Assembly: GCF_014840935.1 (NCBI RefSeq)
Contig: NZ_CP062005.1
Span: 2,914,001 to 2,978,000 of the forward strand
Source of the DNA: Halomonas sp. YLGW01
Lineage (GTDB): Bacteria; Pseudomonadota; Gammaproteobacteria; Pseudomonadales; Halomonadaceae
Direction of reading: 5' to 3'
Length of the DNA: 64,000 nt
Each line of letters starts with the position of its first letter. Within the stretch, counting starts at the first letter, position 1. The notes under the pieces were generated by a model. It did not search any database. It was not told the origin of the DNA and saw nothing but the letters and a program-made list of their open reading frames with translations. Positions 9,170-16,732 of this stretch are shown here, one piece after another. The position numbers and the translations under genes were made by a program.

Positions 9170-9427
9170 GATTCGATGGATGGCACCCTCGCCGATGGCA
9201 ACGGGTTGCTGGTGGATCGCAGTAGCCGCGCCCCCAAGCCGGAAGGCGTGTTTCTGCTGCTGGTTCACGGCTAGCGGCGTATAAAGCGCGTGCTGCGTGT
9301 GGCTGGAGGGGTCTGGCTGCTGATCAGCGACAACCCGCGCTACGAGAAAGAACTCATCAGGCCCGAAGATATGAAGGACGTGAAGATCCTAAGGCGGTGT
9401 GAGATTCGGATTAGGCGAGTGTTATAA
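9170..9427 (+). pseudogene. S24 (LexA/CI-type) repressor C-terminal domain with internal stop
   Basis: The frame reads GDSMDGTLADGNGLLVD, then FLLLVHG, a TAG stop at 9272-9274, and continues in the same frame as RRIKRVLRVAGGVWLLISD, NPRYEKELI, ending in TAA. GDSM carries the Ser nucleophile and RIKRV the Lys of the S24 self-cleaving peptidase fold, in the usual order and spacing. The DNA-binding N-terminus is not present upstream. This is the relic of a prophage-type or SOS-type repressor. Confidence 0.72.
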
Positions 9428-9471
9428 AAATAAGGCTTTTATTGGATTTTTTATTTAACCACGAGGTTTCC

Positions 9472-9540
9472 ATGGAAGGTGTTTCTTTTATCTCGCGTGG
9501 CTGGACGGCTGCTTTTCAGGAAAAGGCCTATGAAGCCTAA
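9472..9540 (+). CDS. Possible 22-codon leader peptide
   Basis: An ATG with a good GAGG ribosome-binding site six bases upstream opens a 22-codon frame (begins MEGVSF, ends EKAYEA) whose stop lies just past the ATG (9530) of the next gene in another frame. The layout suits translational coupling or a leader peptide. It could also be the remains of a longer coding frame. I see no homology to name. Confidence 0.35.
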   Translation: MEGVSFISRGWTAAFQEKAYEA

Positions 9541-10087
9541 ATCATTTGGCAATGTTATCTGGTCGAGCCTTATGAGCTCTTCTAGTGGTTATGCTGTTTT
9601 CTTGTCTTTGATTATAGGTGTAGTGAGCTGGACTTCCACACCTGACTCTTACACCGTTGCTTTTAAGTTATTGTGCATTGCTATTATATTTTTTGCTTTT
9701 TTATTTTTGGTTGCTTTGGTAGCAGCATGGCAGTTGTATGTGAAGCTCGAAAATGACCCAAGATTGACGCCTCCAAAAGTAATTCATGCACGTAAACCTT
9801 CTAAAGCTCACCCAACGGGGTTTGCCTTGCTTCTTCTGAACCCCACCCCAATTTTTTCATATCAATCCTTGGCATCAATATACTATGTTGAGGATGGTGT
9901 TGAGCACTTTGCTGCATTGGGAAAGGTGGTTAATATCCAACAGGATGAAAAGATCCAGGTCCTTCTTATAAAGGATTGCGATATAGAAGACAGGTTACCT
10001 GATATATTAAAAAACTCCAAAGATGTTTTGAGCAAGTTGATTGTAAAGACTTCAGTTCCAGTTTTTCTTTTCGAGGGTGCGGAATGA
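9530..10087 (+). CDS. Membrane protein of an AT-rich two-gene islet
   Basis: From the ATG at 9530 (AGGAAAAGG just upstream) the product is 185 residues: two hydrophobic helices (about residues 15-35 and 45-70), then a soluble C-terminal region of about 110 residues beginning near KVIHARKPSKAHPTG and containing SIYYVEDGVEHFAALGKV. A GTG 17 codons upstream is an alternative start. The gene is much richer in A and T than the surrounding chromosome. Its stop overlaps the next start (ATGA), so the two are co-translated. I do not recognise the family. Confidence 0.7.
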   Translation: MKPKSFGNVIWSSLMSSSSGYAVFLSLIIGVVSWTSTPDSYTVAFKLLCIAIIFFAFLFLVALVAAWQLYVKLENDPRLTPPKVIHARKPSKAHPTGFALLLLNPTPIFSYQSLASIYYVEDGVEHFAALGKVVNIQQDEKIQVLLIKDCDIEDRLPDILKNSKDVLSKLIVKTSVPVFLFEGAE

Positions 10088-10494
10088 GTGACTTAGATAA
10101 AGGGAGAGAATTCCCGGCCACCGTTGCTAAAATCGTTGATGAGTTCACACTAGTAATCAATAGAGGGCGAGCTGACGGTGTCTCAAAAGGCGATTTGTTT
10201 TTAGTCTATTACACGGAAGATGATGATATTATTGATCCAGACACTGGTGAGAGCCTAGGAAATTTGGAGGTCGTTAGAGGCGTTGGAAAGGTTGTCCATC
10301 TGCAAGAAAAAATGAGCACTATTAAGTCTACTAGAAAAGCTGCAAGAGGGAAGACCATTAGAAAACTAGCCCCAAAAGGGTTGCTAGGAATGGCAATGGC
10401 TGGTGACTTTAAGGAGGAAATAATCGAAGAACCAGAGCAGGGCTTGTTAGAGTTTGATGATCCGAATATAAAAGATAAGGCAAAACCTGTTTGA
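10084..10494 (+). CDS. FlgT C-terminal-domain-like protein
   Basis: The 136-residue product starts with a compact beta-rich domain: ATVAKIVDEFTLVINRG, then DGVSKGDLFLVY, DPDTGESLG, LEVVRGVGKVVHLQEKMS. I associate this pattern with the small domain found at the end of the flagellar protein FlgT and in many stand-alone accessory proteins. There is no signal peptide, so it should be cytoplasmic here, acting with the membrane protein encoded just upstream. The C-terminal 50 residues are basic and then acidic. Function is unknown; no flagellar genes are nearby. Confidence 0.68.
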   Translation: MSDLDKGREFPATVAKIVDEFTLVINRGRADGVSKGDLFLVYYTEDDDIIDPDTGESLGNLEVVRGVGKVVHLQEKMSTIKSTRKAARGKTIRKLAPKGLLGMAMAGDFKEEIIEEPEQGLLEFDDPNIKDKAKPV

Positions 10495-10506
10495 ATACGA
10501 TAAAGA

Positions 10507-10872
10507 ATGTGCGGCCGCTTCGCTCTTTATAGCCCATACCCCAAGCTCGCCAAGGCTCTGCGCCTGCCGCTGGAGCCTCGGGAGCTGAAGCCACAATACA
10601 ACGTGGCGCCGGGCACCTGGATCAGCGTGGTGCGTCACCCAAGCGATGAAGTGCCGCTGGTGATGGACGAGGTGTGGTGGAGCTATCGGCCACACTGGGC
10701 GAAGGAGAAGGCGTCAGAGCCCATCAACGCCACCGTCGATAAGGTGGCTACCTCCCACTACTTCCGCGGGGCTTTCGCCCACCATCGGTGCCTGGTGCCA
10801 GCGGATGGCTGGTTCGAGTGGGTGCCGGTAGACGGCTAGAGGCAGCTGTACTTCCTGTGCCGGCGAGGTAGT
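10507..10872 (+). pseudogene. SRAP-family (YedK/HMCES-type) gene, truncated by a stop
   Basis: The frame opens with MCGRFALY, where Cys2 is the residue that crosslinks to abasic sites in DNA. It continues with YNVAPGTWI, INATVDKVATSHYFRGAF and RCLVPADGWFEW, all in SRAP order. A TAG at 10837-10839 ends it at 110 residues, about half the family length. RQLYFLCRRG follows in the same frame, as expected for the next family motif, and then homology is lost. The truncated product would lack the conserved His of the second half. It sits beside the lesion-bypass genes umuDC. Confidence 0.72.
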
Positions 10873-10932
10873 GCATCGACTTGCTCGGTACGGTTTGTGT
10901 GCGAATGGGCGCTATCCGCACATCACTCGCTG

Positions 10933-11118
10933 CTATGCCGCGTGGTCAGAAGATTGTCCGCAGGATCTACAGCTTATCCTGTAGCGATAATTATCCAGCC
11001 AGCGCAGGTCGAACAACGACCAGTATTTTTCATCCCGCTTATGAAGCTCTGAGATACCGCAGGCACATGCCATCACCCAGCCGCCATCGGGGTGGGGGTA
11101 CATATCGATCTTGTCCAT
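10933..11118 (-). CDS. Small Cys-rich protein, unknown function
   Basis: A 61-residue frame starting at an ATG with GGAGG eight bases upstream. It has two Cys pairs, CAC near residue 19 and CRSC near residue 52, spaced as in a small zinc ribbon. It also has an aromatic middle (KYWSLFDLRWLDNYRYR). No family is recognised. It lies between the broken SRAP gene and umuC on the same strand as umuC. Confidence 0.5.
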   Translation of the reverse strand: MDKIDMYPHPDGGWVMACACGISELHKRDEKYWSLFDLRWLDNYRYRISCRSCGQSSDHAA

Positions 11119-11219
11119 GATCAAAGCCTCCTTGTTATCGCCTTAATGTAGCCAAAAAGGAGGAAGCCCGGCTGTAGGAAATAGCCGCCAATCGGTGTGC
11201 TGTTGTGGCCTCGCCGCTC

Positions 11220-12509
11220 TCAGGCCTTGGCGCTGGGCAGCTCGCCCCATTGGGTCGTCCAGCGCGGGGTGCGGTGGGCACAGCGCAACTGCCAGGCGGC
11301 GTTCTGACGGGGCACGCCCAGGCGCACGGTGCCGCGGCCCATCTTCTGGTTCAGCTCGTCCAGGGTGCTCATCAGGCGTTCGCTGCGCTCGCGATCGGCG
11401 GCGTGGTCGGGGGTATCGAGCAGCGAGAGCTGTTCTCGGTTGGCGTCCACCAGATCGAGCAGCATCACGCCGGCCTTCATGAATCGATAGCCGGGGCGGT
11501 AGATGGCATCGAGTGCCTGCTGGGCGGCGGCGAGGATGGAGCGGCTGTCGTCGGTGGGCTCGGGCAGCTCGGTGACGATGCTGGGGGAATACTGGGCCAG
11601 GTCCTTCCGGTGGCGGTTGGTCTTCAGGAACACCAGCACGGCGCGGGCGTGACTCTGCTGGGCGCGCAGCTTCTCGGCGCCGCGCTGGGCGTGCTGGCGA
11701 ATGGCTTCCTGCAGCTCGCTCGGTTCGCCGGTCAGGCGACCGAAGGAGCGGGAGGTCATGATGCGCTGGCGGGGCTCGTCACTATCGTTCATCTCGATGC
11801 AGGGCGTGCCCTGCAGCTCCCGGGCGGTGCGCTCGAGCGTCACCGAGAAGCGTCGGCGGATCGCCTTGGGGTCGGCGCAGCGCAGCTCCCAGGCGGTCTC
11901 GATGCCTTGAATGGCCAGCCGCTCGACCAGTCGCCGCCCCACCCCCCACACATCGCCTAGCGTGGTCTGCTCGAGCAGGTGGCGCGTCTCGTCGTCATCG
12001 CCTGCCAGCACGCACACGCCGCCGTACTCAGGCCGCTTCTTGGCGGCGCGGTTGGCGAGCTTGGCAAGCGTGCGGGTGGGGGCCACGCCCACACAGACGG
12101 GGATGCCGGTGAACCGGCGCACGTTGCGGTACAGAGTGCGGGCCAGGGCGAGGGTGGTGGCGTCATCGAAGCCGTCGAAGCGCACGAACATCTCGTCGAT
12201 GGAGTACGGCTCGACGCCTGCCGAGTACTCTTCGAGCACCTCGCGCACCCGGGCGGACATGTCGCCGTAGAGCTCGTAGTTGGACGACAGCAGGCGAATG
12301 CGCCCCTGGCGGACCCATTGCTGCAGCTCGAAAGCCGGGGTGCCCATCTCCACGCCCAGCGCCTTGAGCTCGTTGGAGCGGGCGATCACGCAGCCATCGT
12401 TGTTGGACATCACCCCCACGGGCACGCCTGCCAGGCGCGGTTGAAACACTCGCTCGCAGCTCACGTAGAAGTTGTTGCAGTCCACCAGGCCGATCATCGG
12501 CTGGCTCAT
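11220..12509 (-). CDS. umuC: DNA polymerase V catalytic subunit UmuC
   Basis: UmuC is the Y-family polymerase that, with cleaved UmuD, copies past DNA lesions during the SOS response. The 429-residue product begins MIGLVDCNNFYVSCERVFQP, with the first catalytic Asp, and carries YSIDEMFV with the second acidic pair near residue 100. A helix-hairpin-helix region and the little-finger domain follow. The start overlaps the umuD stop as ATGA, so the pair is one operon. Length matches E. coli UmuC (422). It is near-complete with no sign of damage. Confidence 0.95.
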   Translation of the reverse strand: MSQPMIGLVDCNNFYVSCERVFQPRLAGVPVGVMSNNDGCVIARSNELKALGVEMGTPAFELQQWVRQGRIRLLSSNYELYGDMSARVREVLEEYSAGVEPYSIDEMFVRFDGFDDATTLALARTLYRNVRRFTGIPVCVGVAPTRTLAKLANRAAKKRPEYGGVCVLAGDDDETRHLLEQTTLGDVWGVGRRLVERLAIQGIETAWELRCADPKAIRRRFSVTLERTARELQGTPCIEMNDSDEPRQRIMTSRSFGRLTGEPSELQEAIRQHAQRGAEKLRAQQSHARAVLVFLKTNRHRKDLAQYSPSIVTELPEPTDDSRSILAAAQQALDAIYRPGYRFMKAGVMLLDLVDANREQLSLLDTPDHAADRERSERLMSTLDELNQKMGRGTVRLGVPRQNAAWQLRCAHRTPRWTTQWGELPSAKA

Positions 12510-12946
12510 ACCGGGTACTCGTGGATCACCGAGCGCACCACGCCCCACACCTGGCAGTCCAGATCCGAGACAGGGATCGGCGCATAGCGGTCGTTGCTCG
12601 AGCACAGGTAGGGCCGCTTGCCGAGGATCTCGTAGCGTTTGACGATCACCTCGCCATCCACCAGCGCCACCAGGATATGGCCCGGCTTGGCATCCACCGA
12701 GCGATCGACCACCAGGGTGTCGCCATCCTGAATGCCGAAGCCCTCCATGCTGTCGCCGGTCACGGTCATGAAGAAGGTCGCCGCGGGGCGCTTCACCAGC
12801 CGCTGGTTGAGATCCAGCGTGCGGCCCACGTAGTCCTCGGCCGGTGAGGGAAACCCGGAGATGCCCGCGCGGATGGTGGTCTGCGGGTGTGGCAGCCCCT
12901 GGGCGGGCGGCGCCGGGTGCGCCAGGAAGATCTCGGAAGCTCGCAT
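12506..12946 (-). CDS. umuD: SOS mutagenesis protein UmuD
   Basis: The 146-residue product is cleaved by itself when RecA is activated, giving UmuD' for polymerase V. GDSMEGFGI holds the Ser nucleophile (Ser66) and EVIVKRYE the Lys (Lys103). The cleavage stretch reads GISGFPSPAEDYV; the bond that is Cys-Gly in E. coli UmuD is Ser30-Gly31 here. AGAGG stands seven bases before the ATG. A LexA-type operator lies immediately upstream, so SOS control is expected. Confidence 0.95.
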   Translation of the reverse strand: MRASEIFLAHPAPPAQGLPHPQTTIRAGISGFPSPAEDYVGRTLDLNQRLVKRPAATFFMTVTGDSMEGFGIQDGDTLVVDRSVDAKPGHILVALVDGEVIVKRYEILGKRPYLCSSNDRYAPIPVSDLDCQVWGVVRSVIHEYPV

Positions 12947-12956
12947 GGCGGTGCCT

Positions 12957-12994
12957 CTTGCTGAATACTGTTTGTTTATACAGTATTCAGCAAG
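12957..12994 (-). promoter_or_regulatory. LexA-type SOS operator within a long palindrome
   Basis: The core at 12968-12983 is CTG-N10-CAG with ends CTGT and ACAG, the LexA box of gammaproteobacteria. The symmetry runs far beyond the core: arms CTTGCTGAATACTGT and its exact reverse complement (15 bases each) are separated by eight bases. It lies 11 bases upstream of the umuD start, where a bound repressor would block transcription. Confidence 0.9.
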
Positions 12995-13102
12995 AGGGCC
13001 GGCCTAGGCAAACACTAATATGTCGCCTCACATCCGGTAGGAGTGGCTAAAGCCCGTCACGGCGCGCCCGCGCCCTCTCGTATCGGCTCGCCGCAAGCAA
13101 CG

Positions 13103-13126
13103 ACGCCGACCGCGAACGGTCGGCGT
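13103..13126 (-). terminator. Hairpin after the ABC importer operon
   Basis: ACGCCGACCG and CGGTCGGCGT form a perfect 10-base stem with a four-base loop, 45 bases past the stop of the last permease gene. There is no clear T run on the minus strand, so it may be a processing or RNA-stabilising hairpin rather than a true terminator. Confidence 0.55.
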
Positions 13127-13171
13127 CAGAGCGTACGAGACGAGTTGGGCCTGGCCCGAGAACAGAAAGGA

Positions 13172-14023
13172 TCAGCTCGGGCTCATGCCACGCAGTCGCT
13201 CGTTACGACGGCGCAGGAGCTCCAGGGTCGCCAGCAGCAGCATCGACAGCAGCACCAGCATCGTCGCCACGGCAAGGATGGTCGGGCTGATCTGCTCGCG
13301 AATGCCCGACCACATCTGGATCGGCATGGTGCGCTGCTCGGGCCCGGCGATAAACAGCACCACCACCACCTCGTCGAAGGAGGTGATGAAGGCGAACAGC
13401 GCCCCCGATACCACCCCCGGCGTGACCAGCGGCAGCACCACCTTGAAGAAGGTGCGGGTCGGGTTGGCCCCCAGGCTGTGGGCGGCCCGGATCAGGGTGG
13501 TATCGAAGCTCGACAGGGTCGCCGTCACCGTGATCACCACGAAGGGAATCCCCAGCGCCGTGTGGGCGAGGATCACCCCCAGGTAGGTCTGGGCCAGCTG
13601 GATCTTCGAGAAGAAGAAGAACATCGCCGCCGCCGAGATGATCAACGGCACGATCATCGGCGAGATCAGCAGCGCCATGATCAGCCCACGGGCCGGCATG
13701 TGCCGGCTCGACAGGCCGAGCGCGGCGACGGTGCCGAGCACCGTGGCCAGCAGGGTCGAGGAGATCCCGACGATGAAGCTGTTCTTGATCGAATTGAGCC
13801 ACTCGCTCGAGGTGAAGAAGTCCTGGTACCAGCGCAGCGAGTAGCCCGCCGGGTCTAGACTCAGCATCGCCTCCGAGAAGGTGAAGTACGGCTCGGCATT
13901 GAACGACAGCGGGATGATCACCAAGAGCGGGCCGACCAGGAACAGGAAGATCAGCGCACACAGGCCGAGAAAGACGTAATGCCAGATGCGCTCGCCACGG
14001 GTGGCATAGGAAGGAATCGCCAT
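13172..14023 (-). CDS. Polyamine-type ABC importer, permease 2 (PotC-like)
   Basis: The 283-residue inner-membrane protein has six predicted helices and the EAA-type loop AAHSLGANPTRTFFKVVLPL, which docks on the ATPase. It pairs with the permease encoded immediately upstream, whose stop is four bases away, as PotC pairs with PotB. It is the last gene of a four-gene operon (ATPase, binding protein, permease 1, permease 2). The family takes up spermidine, putrescine or related cations; the exact substrate cannot be read from the permease. A GTG one codon upstream is an alternative start. Confidence 0.88.
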   Translation of the reverse strand: MAIPSYATRGERIWHYVFLGLCALIFLFLVGPLLVIIPLSFNAEPYFTFSEAMLSLDPAGYSLRWYQDFFTSSEWLNSIKNSFIVGISSTLLATVLGTVAALGLSSRHMPARGLIMALLISPMIVPLIISAAAMFFFFSKIQLAQTYLGVILAHTALGIPFVVITVTATLSSFDTTLIRAAHSLGANPTRTFFKVVLPLVTPGVVSGALFAFITSFDEVVVVLFIAGPEQRTMPIQMWSGIREQISPTILAVATMLVLLSMLLLATLELLRRRNERLRGMSPS

Positions 14024-14027
14024 CACA

Positions 14028-15281
14028 TTACCCCAGTTTGACTTTGTCGACGCCGATCAGGCGGTTGAAGACCATGTAGAACACGATGACCACGGCGAGC
14101 AGGATCGAGGCGATCGCCGCCGCCAGGCCCCAGTTCAGCGAGGTCTGCATGTGGTAGGCGATGTAGTTGGTGATGAAGCGCCCCGACTGGCCGCCCACCA
14201 GTGCCGGCGTGATGTAGTAGCCGATCGACAGGATGAACACCAGGATTCCGCCGGCGGCGATGCCCGGAATGGTCAGCGGGAAGTAGACACGCCGGAACGA
14301 CAGGAACGGCTTGCCGCCCAGCGAGCGCGCGGCCCGCATGTAGCTTGGGGGTATCGTCTTCATCACCGAGTACAGCGGCAGGATCATGAACGGCAGCAGG
14401 ATGTGGGTCATGGCGATGATAGTGCCGGTCTTGTTGTGGATCATCTGCCATCGCGCCTCGTCCGCGACCACCCCGAGCGCCACCATCATGTCGTTGAGCA
14501 CCCCCTGGGACTGCAGGATGGCGATCCAGGTGGTGGTGCGCACCAACAGCGAGGTCCAGAACGGCAGCAGCACCAGGATCATCAGCAGGTTGGCGCGCCG
14601 CGCCGGCAGGTTGGCGAGCAGGAAGGCGATCGGGTAGCCGAGCACCAGCGTCAGCAGGGTAATCAGCCCGCTCATCCAGAAGGTGCGCCAGAACAGCGCC
14701 AGATGGATCTGCAGGTAGTCCGGCACCTCGACGATCTCGCCGGCGGGGGTGTACTGGAGATCGACCGCCGCCAGGTAGTACGAGAGGGTATAGGGCGAGG
14801 ACTCACGCTCGATCAGCTGCCAGGTATCGAGCTCGCCCCAGGCATCGTTGGCATCGATCAGCGCCGCCTTGTAGGGCGGTTCGATGCGCGACAGGCGTCG
14901 GGCGGTGCCCATCATCGCCGAGCGCATGCCCGACTTCTCGTAGTTCAGGCGACTCGATACCAGGCCCAGGTTGCGCGCCTCCTGGCCAGTCTTCAGGTCT
15001 TGTGCCAAGGCGGCATAGACCGGCTCGTCGGGCAGCGAGGCGCCGTCCCAGTGCTCGAGGGCCGCCACGGTGCGCGGCAGGGCATTGGAGACCTCGGGGT
15101 TGTCGACGCTGCGCCAGAGCATGTCGAAGATCGGCATGACGAAGGCGATGATCAAAAAGGCCAGCAGCGGCGAGACCAGCAGCAGGGCCTTGAGCTTCAT
15201 CCGGCGCGAGGCGCGGCGCAGACTGACTTTCAGCGGCACGCCATCGGCGGTGGTCAGCGGAGCAGAAGGGGAATCGGACAC
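14028..15281 (-). CDS. Polyamine-type ABC importer, permease 1 (PotB-like)
   Basis: The 417-residue permease has a first helix near residues 30-50, an unusually long periplasmic insert of about 150 residues (roughly 60-205), then five more helices with the docking loop AARSLGGKPFLSFRRVYFPL. PotB-type permeases without the insert are about 275-300 residues, so the insert accounts for the extra length; I have seen this form in putative putrescine/spermidine systems. It starts with GTG preceded by GGAGAGG. It follows the binding-protein gene by 130 bases. Confidence 0.87.
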   Translation of the reverse strand: MSDSPSAPLTTADGVPLKVSLRRASRRMKLKALLLVSPLLAFLIIAFVMPIFDMLWRSVDNPEVSNALPRTVAALEHWDGASLPDEPVYAALAQDLKTGQEARNLGLVSSRLNYEKSGMRSAMMGTARRLSRIEPPYKAALIDANDAWGELDTWQLIERESSPYTLSYYLAAVDLQYTPAGEIVEVPDYLQIHLALFWRTFWMSGLITLLTLVLGYPIAFLLANLPARRANLLMILVLLPFWTSLLVRTTTWIAILQSQGVLNDMMVALGVVADEARWQMIHNKTGTIIAMTHILLPFMILPLYSVMKTIPPSYMRAARSLGGKPFLSFRRVYFPLTIPGIAAGGILVFILSIGYYITPALVGGQSGRFITNYIAYHMQTSLNWGLAAAIASILLAVVIVFYMVFNRLIGVDKVKLG

Positions 15282-15413
15282 GCGTGCCTCTCCATTCGGG
15301 TCACCGGTGAACGGCTCACCGGCTGGTCGCGCTCCCGCCTCGCGTCACGGCAGACGTGGCGCGCAGGCGAGGCACGGGGAAAGCGGTGCGCCGCCCGAAG
15401 GCGGCGCTGAGTC

Positions 15414-16541
15414 TTACATGGCGAGCCAGGCGTCGAAGCGGCGGCTCAGCTCGTCGTTGTTGTCGGCCCAGAACTCGTCATTCTTGGGAATGGCGGTGGC
15501 GAAGTTGGGCGGGAAGGTCGGCATGTGCGGGGTCATCTCGATGCCGGTCTCGGCGTGGGTCGAGACCATGTTCGAGGACGACTTGCGGGCCGGGCCGTAG
15601 GAAATGTAGCGGGCCTGGTCGGCGAGGCGCTGGGTGTCGGTGGCGAAGGTCAGGTAGTCCTTGACCTTGTCGAGCTTGCCGTACGGCACCACCCAGCCGT
15701 CGAGCTCGAAGACCTGGGCGTCCCAGATGATCTCGAAGGGCTGGCCCTCGCTGAGCATGGCGTTGAAGATCCGCCCGTTGTAGGCCGAGCCGAAGGCGAC
15801 CTCCTCGTCGGCCAAGAGCTGAGGCGGCTGGGCGCCTTCCTGCCACCAGATCACCTGGTCCTTGATGGTGTCGAGCTTGGCGAAGGCGCGCTGCACGCCT
15901 TCCTCGGTATCGAGCACGTCATAGACGTCTTCCGGCGCCACACCGTCGGCGACCAGCGCCCACTCGAGGTTGTTGATCGGCTTGCGCATCAGGGTGCGCT
16001 TGCCCGGGAAGTTCTCCAGATCGAAGACATCGGCGATGGTGCTCGGCTGCTTGTCTTCGGGGAACATCTCGGTGTTGAAGGCGACGATGTTGGAGTAGAC
16101 GATCGAGGGCACGAAGCACTCGCCCAGCGAGCCCGCGAGGAAGTCCTCGGTGGCCGGGGTGCCGTCCGGAGCTGCCGACAGCAGGGCGTCATGATCCAAG
16201 GGCTCGATCAGGCCCTCGGCGCAGGCGATCAGGGCATCGGAGGGCAGCATGTCGACCAGGTCCCAGGTCACGTTGCCGGCCTGAGTCTGGGCGCGCAGCC
16301 CGGCCAGGCCATTGGCGCTGCGGTCGATGTTGACGATCTCGTCGCCGGTCTTCTCCATCCAGGGCTCGTGATAGGCCTTCTGCTGGCTCTCGCTGTAGGC
16401 GCCGCCCCAGGAGACGATATTGAGGGTCTCGGCCTGGGCGCTGACGGCCGCAGCCAGGGCACTGAGGCCGACCAGGGTCAGCGAGGCGCGCTTGATGCCC
16501 ACCGAACGACGACCGGCCGCCTGCTTCATGACGTTGTACAT
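15414..16541 (-). CDS. Polyamine-type ABC importer, periplasmic binding protein (PotD/PotF-like)
   Basis: The 375-residue product has a signal peptide (basic start, hydrophobic LTLVGLSALAAAVSAQA) and a mature part opening TLNIVSWGGAYSESQQKAY. That opening is the lobe of the PotD/PotF class that captures polyamines. Aromatic residues in NIVSWGG and VIWWQEG are placed like the polyamine-binding Trp residues of PotD, though this is inference. Start chosen at 16541, five bases after GGAGAG; an in-frame ATG lies four codons earlier. Its order in the operon, between ATPase and permeases, is unusual compared with E. coli potABCD. Confidence 0.88.
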   Translation of the reverse strand: MYNVMKQAAGRRSVGIKRASLTLVGLSALAAAVSAQAETLNIVSWGGAYSESQQKAYHEPWMEKTGDEIVNIDRSANGLAGLRAQTQAGNVTWDLVDMLPSDALIACAEGLIEPLDHDALLSAAPDGTPATEDFLAGSLGECFVPSIVYSNIVAFNTEMFPEDKQPSTIADVFDLENFPGKRTLMRKPINNLEWALVADGVAPEDVYDVLDTEEGVQRAFAKLDTIKDQVIWWQEGAQPPQLLADEEVAFGSAYNGRIFNAMLSEGQPFEIIWDAQVFELDGWVVPYGKLDKVKDYLTFATDTQRLADQARYISYGPARKSSSNMVSTHAETGIEMTPHMPTFPPNFATAIPKNDEFWADNNDELSRRFDAWLAM

Positions 16542-16574
16542 GACACTCTCCATTTATTGTTGTGCTTAGTTTGT

Positions 16575-16640
16575 CGGTACTTGTTTTTCGGTACTTAGAT
16601 TTGCGGTACTTGTTTTCCGGTACTTAGTTTGTCGGTACTT
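16575..16640. repeat. Tandem repeats of CGGTACTT between ABC genes
   Basis: Five copies of CGGTACTT begin at 16575, 16589, 16604, 16618 and 16633, that is at spacings of 14, 15, 14 and 15 bases. This amounts to a 29-base unit repeated about two and a half times. The block lies just upstream of the binding-protein gene, inside the operon. It could affect mRNA stability or bind a regulator; neither is shown. Confidence 0.85.
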
Positions 16641-16732
16641 AGCGATTGAGACGTTGTGAATGATGCCGCGCTGCCACGCCTCGCGCGGCCCACGGCGCCC
16701 CTGCGGGGGGAGGCCCCTCCCCCGAACTCTGC

